Positions 31,049 to 39,356 of a stretch of 64,000 bases of DNA are shown here, piece by piece (positions within the stretch are counted from its first letter, which is position 1; the number at the start of each line of letters is the position of its first letter). The translations under genes and the position numbers were made by a program. The stretch covers positions 1,054,001-1,118,000 of the forward strand of contig NZ_CP114909.1 of NCBI RefSeq assembly GCF_027497355.1, written 5' to 3'. The notes under the pieces are model-generated. The model was given only the letters and a program-made list of their open reading frames with translations, was not told the origin of the DNA and searched no databases. This DNA is from Micromonospora sp. WMMA1947 (lineage in GTDB: Bacteria > Actinomycetota > Actinomycetes > Mycobacteriales > Micromonosporaceae).

Positions 31049-32013
31049 GTGCCGTCGGAGGAGTGACCGGGGAACAGGTGCGCGGTCGGGTCGATGACGA
31101 CAGCCGCGTTGTTCACAGCCGTGGCGGCCTCGCCGAAGCCGGTGGCGATCAGGCGGACCTTGCCCGGATATTCGGTGATGTCGCCGGCGGCGAACACACG
31201 GGGCAGGTTGGTGGCCATCGCGCTGTCCACCACGATGTGCCGCCGGTCGATGTTCAGCCCCCACTCGGCGAGCGGGCCGAGGTCGGCGGTGAAGCCGAGC
31301 GCGGCCACCACCGTGTCCACCGGCAGCGTCTCCACCTCGCCGCCGCGTACGGTCAGCTCGGCGCCGGTGACGGTCTCCTCGCCGTACAGTCGGCTCACCT
31401 CGGCGTTGACGACGATCCGCACCGGCAGCGCGCGGACGCGCTCGATGGTGGCGGCGTGTGCCCGGAAGCGGTCGCGTCGGTGCACGAGCGTCACCGACCG
31501 GGCCAGCGGGGCGAGCGTGGCGGCCCAGTCGAACGCCGAGTCGCCGCCGCCGACGATGAGCACGTGCCGGTCGGTCAGCTCCGCCGGCTGCGGCACGAAG
31601 TAGACGATGCCGCCGCCGGTGAAGCTCTCCGCGACCGGCAGCGGCCGGGGCGTGAAGCTGCCGAGCCCGCCGGTGACCACCACCGCGCCGCAGCTGAACT
31701 GCTCGCCGCCCGCAAGGCCCAGCACCGGCCGGCCGTCGAGGTAGGACAGCTTCTCCGCGCGTACGCCGAGCACGTAGTCGGGGTGGAACGGCGCCGCCTG
31801 GGCGACCAGGTTCGCGACCAGCTCGCGGCCCTTGATCGCGGGGAAGCCGGCGACGTCGAGGATCAGCTTCTCCGGGTACATCGCGGTGACCTGGCCGCCC
31901 GGCTCGGGCAGCGCGTCGATCACGGCCACGGAGAGTCCGCGGAAACCGGCGTAGTAGGCGGCGAAGAGCCCGGCAGGACCGGCCCCGATCACGGCGACAT
32001 CGACCTCGCGCAT
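31045..32013 (-). CDS. Thioredoxin reductase-like ferredoxin-NADP reductase
   Basis: 322 residues with an N-terminal FAD motif (VAVIGAGPAGLFAAYYAGFRG), a second Rossmann motif for NADPH (HVLIVGGGDSAFDWAATL) and the C-terminal FAD-contacting VFAAGDITEYPGKV. It lacks the CxxC redox pair of thioredoxin reductase, which places it with the YumC/TrxR-like ferredoxin (flavodoxin)-NADP reductases. It likely passes electrons between NADPH and ferredoxin in the cytoplasm. ATG 32013. Confidence 0.9.
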   Translation of the reverse strand: MREVDVAVIGAGPAGLFAAYYAGFRGLSVAVIDALPEPGGQVTAMYPEKLILDVAGFPAIKGRELVANLVAQAAPFHPDYVLGVRAEKLSYLDGRPVLGLAGGEQFSCGAVVVTGGLGSFTPRPLPVAESFTGGGIVYFVPQPAELTDRHVLIVGGGDSAFDWAATLAPLARSVTLVHRRDRFRAHAATIERVRALPVRIVVNAEVSRLYGEETVTGAELTVRGGEVETLPVDTVVAALGFTADLGPLAEWGLNIDRRHIVVDSAMATNLPRVFAAGDITEYPGKVRLIATGFGEAATAVNNAAVVIDPTAHLFPGHSSDGT

Positions 32014-32119
32014 GGCTCACCGTCACTTTCCGCTTCGGGATCAACCCACGCTGATGCGGAAACGGTAGGCGGGCGGGTGGCCGCGGGCAAGCATGTCCCG
32101 GGGTCTGATCAACGCGCCG

Positions 32120-32779
32120 TCAGGGCAGCGTCATCCTCGGTGAGCCGAGGCGGTCGGCGTCGTCGGTGTCCCTGCGGCGGCGGAACAGGATCGCCGCCAC
32201 GACGCCGCCGAGCAGCCCGAACAGGTGGCCCTGCCAGGAGACGCGCTCGTCGGTGGGGAGGATGCCGAGCAGTTGCCAGCCGTAGAGCAATCCGACGAGC
32301 AGGCCGACGGCGAAGTTCCACCAGCTCCGCTCGACGACGCCCCGGGTGAGCAGGATGCCGAGGTAGCCGAAGATCACGCCGCTGGCGCCGACCACCACCG
32401 AGTTCGGCGACCCGGTGAACCAGACGCCCAGACCGCTGACCAGGATGATGACCCCGGTCGACCAGAGGAACCGGCGGGTGCCCGCGGCGAGCACGAACGT
32501 GCCCAGCAGGATCAGCGGGATGCTGTTGCTGTAGAGGTGGTTCCAGCCTGCGTGCAGGAACGGTGAGAAGAAGACGCCGTCGAGGCCCTGGATCCGCCGC
32601 GGGATGATGCCGGCGGTGTAGTCCAGGCCGAGCCGCAGGCCGACGTCGAGCGCCTCGATGAGGAACAGCACCGGCACGACCGCGCACATGGCGACGAAGG
32701 CGCGGCCGAGCGCCGCGTAGAACGCATCGGTGCCGAACCGGTGAGGGTCGCCGCCGCGGAGGCTGTCGGGCCAGGTCAC
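32120..32779 (-). CDS. Rhomboid-family intramembrane serine protease
   Basis: 219 residues with six membrane helices. The catalytic serine lies in VVGASGVIFG (GxSG) and the histidine in SWQGHLFGLLGG, with HAGWNHLYSNS upstream as the typical outer-loop histidine/asparagine block. It cuts other membrane proteins; targets unknown. GTG 32779; the region just upstream (TGATAGCT) may be a -10 giving a short leader. Confidence 0.92.
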   Translation of the reverse strand: MTWPDSLRGGDPHRFGTDAFYAALGRAFVAMCAVVPVLFLIEALDVGLRLGLDYTAGIIPRRIQGLDGVFFSPFLHAGWNHLYSNSIPLILLGTFVLAAGTRRFLWSTGVIILVSGLGVWFTGSPNSVVVGASGVIFGYLGILLTRGVVERSWWNFAVGLLVGLLYGWQLLGILPTDERVSWQGHLFGLLGGVVAAILFRRRRDTDDADRLGSPRMTLP

Positions 32780-32881
32780 CTACCAAGAGCTATCAGCAAA
32801 AGTGGCAGGCCGCCAGTCGAGGGCCGATACGACGACGGCGGGACACCGGGTCTCCCCGTGTGTCCCGCCGTCGCCGTGATG

Positions 32882-33571
32882 TCAGTACCAGCCCGAACTC
32901 TGCGACTTCTGCCAGGCGCCGCAGGGGGTGTCGTACCGGCCCTTGATGTAGCCGAGCCCCCACGTGATCTGGGTCGCCGGGTTGGTCTTCCAGTCGTCGG
33001 CCACCGAGGCCATCTTGCTGCCCGGCACGGCCTGCGGGATGCCGTACGCCCCGGAGGAGCTGTTGGAAGCCTTCGGGTTCCAGCCGCTCTCCTTGGTCCA
33101 GAGCTTGTCCAGACAGGGGAACTGGTCGATGCCGAAGCCCTTGTCGAGCATGATGGCGCAACCGACCTTCCGGTTGCCGCTGTACTCCGCGCACGAGGAC
33201 GGGATCGGGCCGTTGTACGGCTTGACCTTGGCCTCCGCCTCCTCCTCGGCCGCGGCCCGCTCCTTCTTGCGGGTGGCGGCGGCCGCCTCGGCCTTCTTGG
33301 CCCGCTCGGCGGCCTCCTTCGCCGCCGCTGCGGCACGCAGCTTCGCCTGGTACTCGGCGGCACGCTGCCGGGACGAGTCCACGCGGTGGTCGGACAGCCG
33401 GTCACGCTGGTACGCGTACTCCGCCTGGTCGACCTCCAGGCCGACCTGCGCGGTCAGGCCCTGCTGCTGGGTCTGTCGATCCTCACCCAGATAGAAGCCG
33501 CCGGCGACGCCCACGGAGAGCAGCGCGACAGCGGCCGTACGGGCGCCGAACCGGCTCCAGAGCCGACTCAC
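32882..33571 (-). CDS. Secreted lytic transglycosylase-like protein
   Basis: 229 residues: signal/anchor helix at about residues 13-29, an Ala/Glu/Lys-rich coiled coil (about 65-115), then a C-terminal lysozyme-like domain of the kind in resuscitation/aggregation-promoting factors, with LWTKESGWNPKASNSSSGAY and GIPQAVPGSKMAS. The Glu of KESGW is the likely catalytic acid. Two cysteine pairs may form disulfides. GTG 33571 has GAAGGGAA about 7 bases upstream, better than the in-frame ATG 30 bases earlier. Preceded by a CRP-like site. Likely cleaves peptidoglycan during growth. Confidence 0.87.
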   Translation of the reverse strand: MSRLWSRFGARTAAVALLSVGVAGGFYLGEDRQTQQQGLTAQVGLEVDQAEYAYQRDRLSDHRVDSSRQRAAEYQAKLRAAAAAKEAAERAKKAEAAAATRKKERAAAEEEAEAKVKPYNGPIPSSCAEYSGNRKVGCAIMLDKGFGIDQFPCLDKLWTKESGWNPKASNSSSGAYGIPQAVPGSKMASVADDWKTNPATQITWGLGYIKGRYDTPCGAWQKSQSSGWY

Positions 33572-33754
33572 GAAGTTTCCCTTCGTCGGGGGCAGGGACA
33601 CGGCACGCGCATGACCGGGTTCGGGTCACGCCGGCGCCGTGAGCGCACCGGTACCGGTGTGACTCCGGGCCGTGTCCGGCTCCCGAGTGGTAGGTGACGC
33701 TCGATGGACACCATTGCGCACAGTGAGGCCGGTGGGAAATGGCCGGGCACAAAA

Positions 33755-33768
33755 GTGATCTGCGTCAC
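33755..33768. promoter_or_regulatory. CRP-type operator candidate upstream of transglycosylase gene
   Basis: GTGATCTGCGTCAC is a GTGA-N6-TCAC inverted repeat, the core of CRP/GlxR sites. It is about 185 bp before the transglycosylase GTG and 37 bp from the PhoH stop. In M. tuberculosis and Streptomyces the rpfA-type gene is CRP-controlled. Confidence 0.6.
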
Positions 33769-33804
33769 CCTAAAAATGCGGACAAAGTAGGGCAGAAGCG
33801 GCAG

Positions 33805-35211
33805 TCAGCCGGGGATGTCCTCCAGCAGATCGGTGACCATAGCGGCGATCGGAGAACGCTCCGATCGGCTGAGCGTGACGTGCGCGAAGAGGGGATGCCC
33901 CTTCAACGCCTCGATCACCGCCGTCACCCCGTCGTGCCGGCCGACTCGCAGATTGTCCCGCTGGGCCACGTCGTGGGTGAGCACCACCCGCGACCCCTGA
34001 CCGATCCGGGACAGCACGGTCAGCAGGACGCCCCGCTCCAGCGACTGCGCCTCGTCCACGATGACGAACGCGTCGTGCAGGCTCCGGCCGCGGATGTGGG
34101 TCAGCGGCAGCACCTCCAGCAGCCCGCGCGAGGTGACCTCCTCCAGCACGTTCTCGTGCACCACCGCGCCGAGCGTGTCGAAGACGGCCTGCGCCCAGGG
34201 CGACATCTTCTCCGACTCCGACCCGGGCAGGTAGCCGAGTTCCTGACCACCCACCGCGTACAGGGGACGGAACACGATCACCTTCTTGTGCCGGCGCCGC
34301 TCCATCACCGCCTCCAGGCCGGCGCAGAGCGCCAGCGCGGACTTGCCGGTGCCGGCCCGTCCACCCAGCGACACGATGCCGATCGACTCGTCCAGCAGCA
34401 GGTCGAGCGCGACCCGCTGCTCCGCCGAGCGTCCGTGCACACCGAACGCCTCCCGGTCGCCCCGGACCAGGCGGATCGTCTTGTCCGGCAGCACCCGGCC
34501 CAGCGCCGAGCCGCGTCCCGAGTGCAGCACCAGGCCGGTGTGGCAGGGCAGGCCCGCCGCCGCGTCGACGTCGAGCGCCTCCCCCGCGTACAGCCGGCCG
34601 ATCTCCTCCTCGGCCAGGTCCAGTTCGGCCATTCCGGTCCAGGTCGGGTCGCTGGCCTGGCCGTGCCGGTACTCGTCGGCGCGCAGGCCCACCGAGGCCG
34701 CCTTCACCCGCAGCGGCATGTCCTTGCTGACGAGCGTCACCTCGCGCCCCTCGGCGGCCAGGTTGAGCGCCACCGACAGGATGCGCGCGTCGTTGGACTC
34801 GTTGCGGAACCCGGGCGGCAGCACCCCGTCGTCGGTGTGGTTCAGCTCCACCCGCAGCGTGCCGCCCTGGTCGTTGGCCGGCACCGGACGGTCCAGCCGG
34901 CCGTGGCGCACGCGCAGCTCGTCCAGCATGCGCAGCGACTGACGGGCGAACCAGCCCAGCTCGGGATGGTGCCGCTTGCCCTCCAGCTCGGAGATGACCA
35001 CCAGCGGCAACACCACCTCGTGCTCGGCGAAGCGGTGGAACGCCGCCGGGTCGGACAGCAGAACCGAGGTGTCCAGGACGAAGGCCGGTCCGGCTGGTCG
35101 AGGCTCCTCGGCCTCCGCGGCGGCGCCACGGCGGCTGCGGGTGGTCCGGCGGGTCGGGGCGGTCGAGGCCGGGGGCTGCTCGGCTCCGGCGGGGGTACGG
35201 CGAGTGGTCAC
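33805..35211 (-). CDS. phoH2: PhoH2-type protein: PIN domain fused to PhoH ATPase
   Basis: 468 residues. A disordered basic N-terminus, a PIN ribonuclease domain (from [12 protein letters not shown], about residues 43-190, with conserved acidic residues such as [12 protein letters not shown]) and a PhoH helicase-like ATPase with Walker [14 protein letters not shown] and Walker [11 protein letters not shown]. Mycobacterial PhoH2 unwinds and cuts RNA; the same is expected here. GTG 35211. M. tuberculosis phoH2 (Rv1095) lies in the matching neighbourhood. Confidence 0.94.
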   Translation of the reverse strand: MTTRRTPAGAEQPPASTAPTRRTTRSRRGAAAEAEEPRPAGPAFVLDTSVLLSDPAAFHRFAEHEVVLPLVVISELEGKRHHPELGWFARQSLRMLDELRVRHGRLDRPVPANDQGGTLRVELNHTDDGVLPPGFRNESNDARILSVALNLAAEGREVTLVSKDMPLRVKAASVGLRADEYRHGQASDPTWTGMAELDLAEEEIGRLYAGEALDVDAAAGLPCHTGLVLHSGRGSALGRVLPDKTIRLVRGDREAFGVHGRSAEQRVALDLLLDESIGIVSLGGRAGTGKSALALCAGLEAVMERRRHKKVIVFRPLYAVGGQELGYLPGSESEKMSPWAQAVFDTLGAVVHENVLEEVTSRGLLEVLPLTHIRGRSLHDAFVIVDEAQSLERGVLLTVLSRIGQGSRVVLTHDVAQRDNLRVGRHDGVTAVIEALKGHPLFAHVTLSRSERSPIAAMVTDLLEDIPG

Positions 35212-35528
35212 AGGCCTGCTCCGCGGATGGGCACCCGGCCACCCGAGTTCCGCCTCTTCCGGTGCCCGGAGGACACGGGGTCGGATGCGGGCCCCGTGCG
35301 CGAGGACGCAGGTCCGGGCTGTCCGGATGGCCCGGGAAAACCCCGTGCCATGCCTAGACGCTAATCGCCACGGGGCCGCGCGGCTAGAGGCGCGCGTGGA
35401 TCATCGTGCGGTCGTCGCCGGACGTACACCCGTTCGAGTGACCGGCGCACCGGAACCGGCCGGGATGCATGCCCCCTGCGCGCACCCCGGCCGGTCGTCC
35501 ACTGCGGCGCCGCGTCGCGGCGCGGGCC
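35212..35528. other. 317-bp non-coding gap
   Basis: No convincing gene on either strand. It should hold the phoH2 promoter near 35212-35350. ACCGGCCGGG (35455-35464) and CCCGGCCGGT (35486-35495) can form a hairpin with a 21-base loop just downstream of the next minus-strand gene, a possible terminator. Confidence 0.5.
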
Positions 35529-35954
35529 TCAGCCCTGCCGGCGCACCAGCGTGCCGGCCCGGGGGCCGGCGCCGGCCGCGCCGAAGGACGATCCGGTGTA
35601 CGTGGTGCCCACCCGGCCCACGGCGCCGAGCTGAGCGGTGGCGGTGACCCGCACGGCCGGGGCGGAGCCGGGCCGGGCCGCGACCGCCGCGGGTACGGAG
35701 GTGCCGGCGAACGGCACGGCCGAGCGCCCGGCCGAGGTCACCACCGTGGGACTGGGACCGGACAGTGCGGAGGCGATCGCCGCCTGGGCGTCGCGGCGGC
35801 GGCGGTTCCAGGCGCCTCGGTCGCCGTCGAAGTAGCCCTGGCGGTAGCCGAACCGGTAGCCGATGCGGTAGCTGAGCTGGCCGTGCAGGCGACCGGCCGC
35901 GTAGCAGGTCGACCCGAGCACCAGGACGAGCACCACGGCGAGAAAGGGGGTCAT
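35529..35954 (-). CDS. Small membrane-anchored protein of unknown function
   Basis: 141 residues: membrane helix at residues 3-20 (FLAVVLVLVLGSTCYAAG), then the aromatic-glycine repeat YRIGYRFGYRQGYFDGDRG, then an Ala/Val/Ser-rich low-complexity tail. The YRxGYRxGY run has a regular 4-residue spacing. ATG 35954 overlaps the stop of the upstream gene (ATGA), so the pair is co-translated. Not recognised. Confidence 0.65.
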   Translation of the reverse strand: MTPFLAVVLVLVLGSTCYAAGRLHGQLSYRIGYRFGYRQGYFDGDRGAWNRRRRDAQAAIASALSGPSPTVVTSAGRSAVPFAGTSVPAAVAARPGSAPAVRVTATAQLGAVGRVGTTYTGSSFGAAGAGPRAGTLVRRQG

Positions 35955-36292
35955 CGCTCGTCCGTCCCGGTGAGTGGGTCGGCCACGAGCAGCCGCTCCA
36001 GGTCGTCGGTGCTGACCTCCTCGACCAGCTCGACGCTGATCCGGCAGCCGTCGAGGATCACCTCGGCCACCGACGACCGGCGGATCTCCCCGCCGGAGTC
36101 GTAGACGCGCACGCTCAGCTCGGGGCAGCCGAGGTGGGTCCGCCAGGCGTCCCACTCCCCCCGGTCGCCGACGCTGAGCGAGAGGTACCGGCACCCGCGG
36201 GCGAGGTAGAGACGCCAGGGGGCGCTCAGCCCGGCGGAGACTCCGTCCGCGATCAGCCCGAAGGCCTGGGCGCGGGTCGCGAGCTCGGTCAC
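35951..36292 (-). CDS. Small soluble protein of unknown function
   Basis: 113 residues, acidic at the C-terminus, no signal peptide. GLSAPWRLYLARGCRYLSLSVG and SVAEVILDGCRISVELVEEV suggest a compact alpha/beta fold. Starts at GTG 36292 and overlaps the membrane protein gene by 4 bp. It diverges from an XRE regulator gene across 264 bp. No known family recognised. Confidence 0.65.
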   Translation of the reverse strand: MTELATRAQAFGLIADGVSAGLSAPWRLYLARGCRYLSLSVGDRGEWDAWRTHLGCPELSVRVYDSGGEIRRSSVAEVILDGCRISVELVEEVSTDDLERLLVADPLTGTDER

Positions 36293-36348
36293 GAAACCCC
36301 CTCGGCACCCGCGGAGTGACGCATGTGAGCACTCGTCGTCTCAAGCAC

Positions 36349-36506
36349 GTGACACACCGTAAGTTGTCTCATGAGCGTGACAGTATCAGCTTTTCAGGCC
36401 GTTGCCGCCGTACTGGCGTCCATCTATTCTGCCCGGGTGACACCCCTCAGGAGCAGCACTCAATCGTTTACCGGAAACTCCGGACCATCGTCACGTCGGC
36501 GTGACA
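36349..36506. promoter_or_regulatory. Four GTGACA motifs in the divergent gap
   Basis: GTGACA occurs at 36349, 36377, 36437 and 36501 on the same strand, between the small-protein pair and the XRE gene. Spacing is irregular (28, 60, 64 bp). Could be half-sites of the adjacent regulator, but this is weak. The region is less GC-rich than its surroundings. Confidence 0.3.
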
Positions 36507-36556
36507 GCAGCGTGCCGAGCCAGCCTCTCGGGACCGACTGGCCGTACCGTCACGGG

Positions 36557-36997
36557 GTGACCGAGACGACCAACGCACGGAAGATCGCGTTCGCCACCTT
36601 CGTCCGGCGCGCGCTCGACGACGCCCGCGCGCTGCGGGCCTGGAGCGGCACCGAGGTCTCCCGGCGCACCGGCGTCTCCCGCCAGACCATCAACCGATGG
36701 GTACGCGGCGACTGGGCCAGCGACCCCGAGGCGGAACGGGTGGTCGCCTTCTGCGAAGGGCTGGGCCTCGACCCGGCAGCCGCGTTCACCGCACTCGGCT
36801 GGGACCGGGCCGCCGGGCCGCGTACCGCGCCGACACCGCCCCCGATGGATCCGGACGTGGAGGCGCTGCTGCGCCGGCTGGTCGACCCGAGCGTGTCCGA
36901 CGCGGAGAAGTTCCACATTCGAGAAACCATTCGTTACCTCGCATACCGCCCAACCTTGCCGGGCGGTGTCCGAAATAGGGGTAAACAGGCCGGGTAG
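36557..36997 (+). CDS. XRE-type helix-turn-helix DNA-binding protein
   Basis: 146 residues. Residues ~10-70 form a Cro/CI-type helix-turn-helix: LRAWSGTEVSRRTGVSRQTINRWVRGDW, with RQTINRWVRG as recognition helix. A proline-rich spacer follows, then a short helical end with DAEKFHIRETIRYLA. GTG 36557 is picked because the longer frame to 36371 is unlike protein. It probably controls itself or the divergent small-protein pair. Confidence 0.8.
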   Translation: MTETTNARKIAFATFVRRALDDARALRAWSGTEVSRRTGVSRQTINRWVRGDWASDPEAERVVAFCEGLGLDPAAAFTALGWDRAAGPRTAPTPPPMDPDVEALLRRLVDPSVSDAEKFHIRETIRYLAYRPTLPGGVRNRGKQAG

Positions 36998-37160
36998 TTC
37001 CTCAGATGGCGAAAGAACGGAAGGTCAGACCCGATCGTTTCGCCTCGGGGACGGATCGGACCCGCTAGCGTCCACGTTTGTACTGCTGAGGGCTCGTCAT
37101 CGGCGGGGGGACGGGATACAGCCGAACCCAGCCCTGCGGGACAGAAGGAGGGGTCTGTCC

Positions 37161-37514
37161 ATGACCCTGAAATGGTTGGCAGTCGTGGTCGCGGTGGTGT
37201 CGCTGACATCGTGCGTGACCGGCAACGTGGTGGTCGGCGTACTGGACGGCGGGCAGCTTCCCCTGGTCGTCAACCTTTTCGCGCTCACCACGGCCGGCAC
37301 CGCGGTCATCCTCGCCGTCGTCGCCGAGCTGCACGATCGGCTCAACGACCGGGTCAGCGCGCTCACCGAGTTCCTGGTGGCGCGGCTCAACGAGATCGAG
37401 GCGCACACCGGCGACCGCAACACCGGCTTCGTGGAGGGCTACCTGCTCAGCCACGGGCAGGAGGCGGCCGTGGTGCCGTTCGGTCGCCGGGGACGAGGAG
37501 CCGCCGAACGCTGA
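37161..37514 (+). CDS. Small membrane protein of unknown function
   Basis: 117 residues with two membrane helices (about 3-22 and 33-58, joined by VTGNVVVGVLDGGQLPLVVN), then a soluble amphipathic helix DRLNDRVSALTEFLVARLNEIEAH and a short basic end. ATG 37161 has AAGGAGGGG upstream, which settles the start; the open frame to 36966 overlaps the XRE gene. An LTSC sequence mimics a lipobox but lies inside the helix. Not recognised. Confidence 0.68.
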   Translation: MTLKWLAVVVAVVSLTSCVTGNVVVGVLDGGQLPLVVNLFALTTAGTAVILAVVAELHDRLNDRVSALTEFLVARLNEIEAHTGDRNTGFVEGYLLSHGQEAAVVPFGRRGRGAAER

Positions 37515-37581
37515 TCCCCGACGTTCCGACGTCACATCTCGGCCACGAATACGCCGCCCGGCGCGGGGTACGCTGACGCGC

Positions 37582-38406
37582 GTGCCGCCGTTGAATCTGG
37601 GCAACCAGCAGCCGAAGACCCCGCTGAACGCGGAGCACGCCTGGCGTGCGACCGCCGCCCGCGCGGGTGACGTCGTCCTCTTCTTCGACTTCGACGGCAC
37701 CTTGGCGCCCGTCGACGACGACCCCACGGCCGTACGGCCCGCGCCCAACGTGCTCACCGCGCTGGAGGCGCTCGCCCCGCACGTCCGCCGGATCGCCATC
37801 GTCTCCGCCCGCCCGGTGGACTTCCTCCGCGACCACCTCGGCGGCCTCGCCGGCATCGACCTGTACGGGCTCTACGGCCTGGAGCACAGCCACTCCGGCG
37901 GTGAGACGGTCACCGAGCCGGCCGCCCTGCCGTGGGTGCCGACCATGTCCGAGCTGGCCGAGCAGGCCCGTGCTGAACTGCCGCCCGGCGCACTGGTCGA
38001 ATACAAGCGGCTCTCCGTCGCGCTGCACTGGCGTACCGCCCCGCAGCTCGGCGGCCTGGTGCAGGAGTGGGGCCGGGCGCAGGCCGAGCGGCTGGGCCTG
38101 CGCGCCCAGCCGGGCCGGATGGTGCTGGAACTGAAGCCCCCAGTCGACCGGGACAAGGGCATGGTGATCGGCGAGACGGTCCGGGACGCCGGTGGCGCCT
38201 GGTACTTCGGTGACGACGTCTCCGACATCAAGGCGTTCGCCGCGCTGCGCGCCCGCGCCGCCGACGATCCCGACTTCATCGGTGTCTGCGTCGCGGTCGC
38301 CAACCCGGAGACGGGTCACGAGGTGGCCGACGCCGCCGACCTGACGCTGGACTCCCCCGCGGCCCTGGCCGACTTCCTCACCGCCGCCCTCCCCCACCTC
38401 CGCTGA
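37582..38406 (+). CDS. otsB: Trehalose-6-phosphate phosphatase
   Basis: Makes trehalose from trehalose 6-phosphate. The 274 residues are of the HAD fold: motif I DFDGTLAPVDDDP with Asp36 and Asp38, SARPVDFLRDHL, GLYGLEHSHSGG, LELKPPVDRDKG, and motif IV GDDVSDIKAF. GTG 37582. No otsA is adjacent in the window, so the synthase must lie elsewhere. A 72-bp palindromic element separates it from the convergent prenyl synthase. Confidence 0.94.
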   Translation: MPPLNLGNQQPKTPLNAEHAWRATAARAGDVVLFFDFDGTLAPVDDDPTAVRPAPNVLTALEALAPHVRRIAIVSARPVDFLRDHLGGLAGIDLYGLYGLEHSHSGGETVTEPAALPWVPTMSELAEQARAELPPGALVEYKRLSVALHWRTAPQLGGLVQEWGRAQAERLGLRAQPGRMVLELKPPVDRDKGMVIGETVRDAGGAWYFGDDVSDIKAFAALRARAADDPDFIGVCVAVANPETGHEVADAADLTLDSPAALADFLTAALPHLR

Positions 38407-38441
38407 CGCCCCCGGCCCCGCCCCCGAGGCCCGACCTCTCC

Positions 38442-38513
38442 GCGATCTTGCACTTGCCGCCCCGGCAAAAGGGGGCATAAGCCGCGCCCTCGGGGCCGAA
38501 AGTGCAAGATCGC
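38442..38513. repeat. 72-bp palindromic element, copy 2 (GATCTTGC family)
   Basis: Perfect 14-bp arms GCGATCTTGCACTT (38442-38455) and its complement (38500-38513). The interior aligns with that of the copy at 4855-4925. It lies between convergent otsB and the prenyl synthase. Confidence 0.92.
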
Positions 38514-38519
38514 CGAGGC

Positions 38520-38554
38520 GGGGCGGGGCGGGGCAAGGGGGCGTGGCGAGGGGG
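38520..38554 (+). other. G-quadruplex-capable tract next to prenyl synthase stop
   Basis: GGGGCGGGGCGGGG, then two more G-runs, the last directly touching the TCA that is the stop codon of the minus-strand gene. Same order (element, G-tract, stop) as at 4855-4958. Confidence 0.75.
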
Positions 38555-39325
38555 TCAGGTGCCGAAGCGGCGCTGGCGGGTGGCGTAGGAGCGCAGGGCA
38601 CGCAGGAAGTCGACCTTGCGGAAGTCGGGCCAGTTCAGCTCGCAGAAGTAGAACTCCGAGTGCGCGCTCTGCCAGAGCATGAAACCGGAGAGCCGCTGCT
38701 CGCCGCTGGTCCGGATGATCAGATCCGGGTCCGGCAGCCCCTTCGTGTAGAGGTGCTCGGAGATGTGGTCGACGTCGAGCGAGGTGGCCAGCTCCTCGAT
38801 CGTGCCGCCGCTCGCCGCGTGCTCCACCAGCAGCGAGCGGACCGCGTCGGCGATCTCACGCCGGCCGCCGTACCCGACCGCGATGTTGACCTGAGCCCCG
38901 CCGTCGCGGTCGCGGGTGCGTTCCTCGGCGGCCTTGAGCGCGGCGGCGTGCTGCGCCGGCAGTACGTCGAGCGCACCGACCATCCGCAGCCGCCAGGGGT
39001 TGCCCTCCTCGGCCAGCTCGGTGGTGAGGTCCTCGATGATCTGAAGCAGCGGGTCCAGCTCGGCGGCCGGGCGGGAGAGGTTGTCGGTGGAGAGCAGCCA
39101 GAGCGTGACGTGCCCGACGCCGGCCGCGTCGCACCAGCGGAGCAGCTCCTTGATCCGTTCGGCGCCCATCCGGTGGCCGTCGTTCGGGTCGACGAAGCCC
39201 ATCTCCCGGGCCCATCTGCGGTTGCCGTCGCACATCACGCCGACGTGTGCGGGTACGGGCTTGCCCGCGAGCTTCGCCGTCAGCCGGCGCTCGTACACGG
39301 AGTAGAGGAGTTTCCGCAGAGTCAT
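38555..39325 (-). CDS. Cis-prenyl diphosphate synthase, probably short-chain (Rv1086-like)
   Basis: 256 residues of the UppS fold. Conserved: VMCDGNRRWAREMG (P-loop-like motif), LLSTDNLSRP, VNIAVGYGGRREI, and RTSGEQRLSGFMLWQSAHSE. The variant CDGNRRWA and overall length match what I recall of M. tuberculosis Rv1086, which makes Z,E-farnesyl diphosphate, rather than the long-chain UppS. So its product is probably a short prenyl diphosphate that primes polyprenyl carriers. ATG 39325; a GTG lies one codon before. AAGG is the only ribosome-site trace. Confidence 0.88.
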   Translation of the reverse strand: MTLRKLLYSVYERRLTAKLAGKPVPAHVGVMCDGNRRWAREMGFVDPNDGHRMGAERIKELLRWCDAAGVGHVTLWLLSTDNLSRPAAELDPLLQIIEDLTTELAEEGNPWRLRMVGALDVLPAQHAAALKAAEERTRDRDGGAQVNIAVGYGGRREIADAVRSLLVEHAASGGTIEELATSLDVDHISEHLYTKGLPDPDLIIRTSGEQRLSGFMLWQSAHSEFYFCELNWPDFRKVDFLRALRSYATRQRRFGT

Positions 39326-39356
39326 CACCTTGCAGGGTAGCGACCCGCGGGAGAGA

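Noticed and set aside
33572..33754. c-di-AMP (ydaO-type) riboswitch upstream of the transglycosylase gene
   Set aside because: Such genes often carry one in actinobacteria, but the conserved blocks cannot be found in this leader; only a CRP-like site is seen.
37161..37514. Lipoprotein call for the 117-residue protein
   Set aside because: LTSC lies in the middle of a hydrophobic helix followed by more hydrophobic sequence; two membrane helices fit better.
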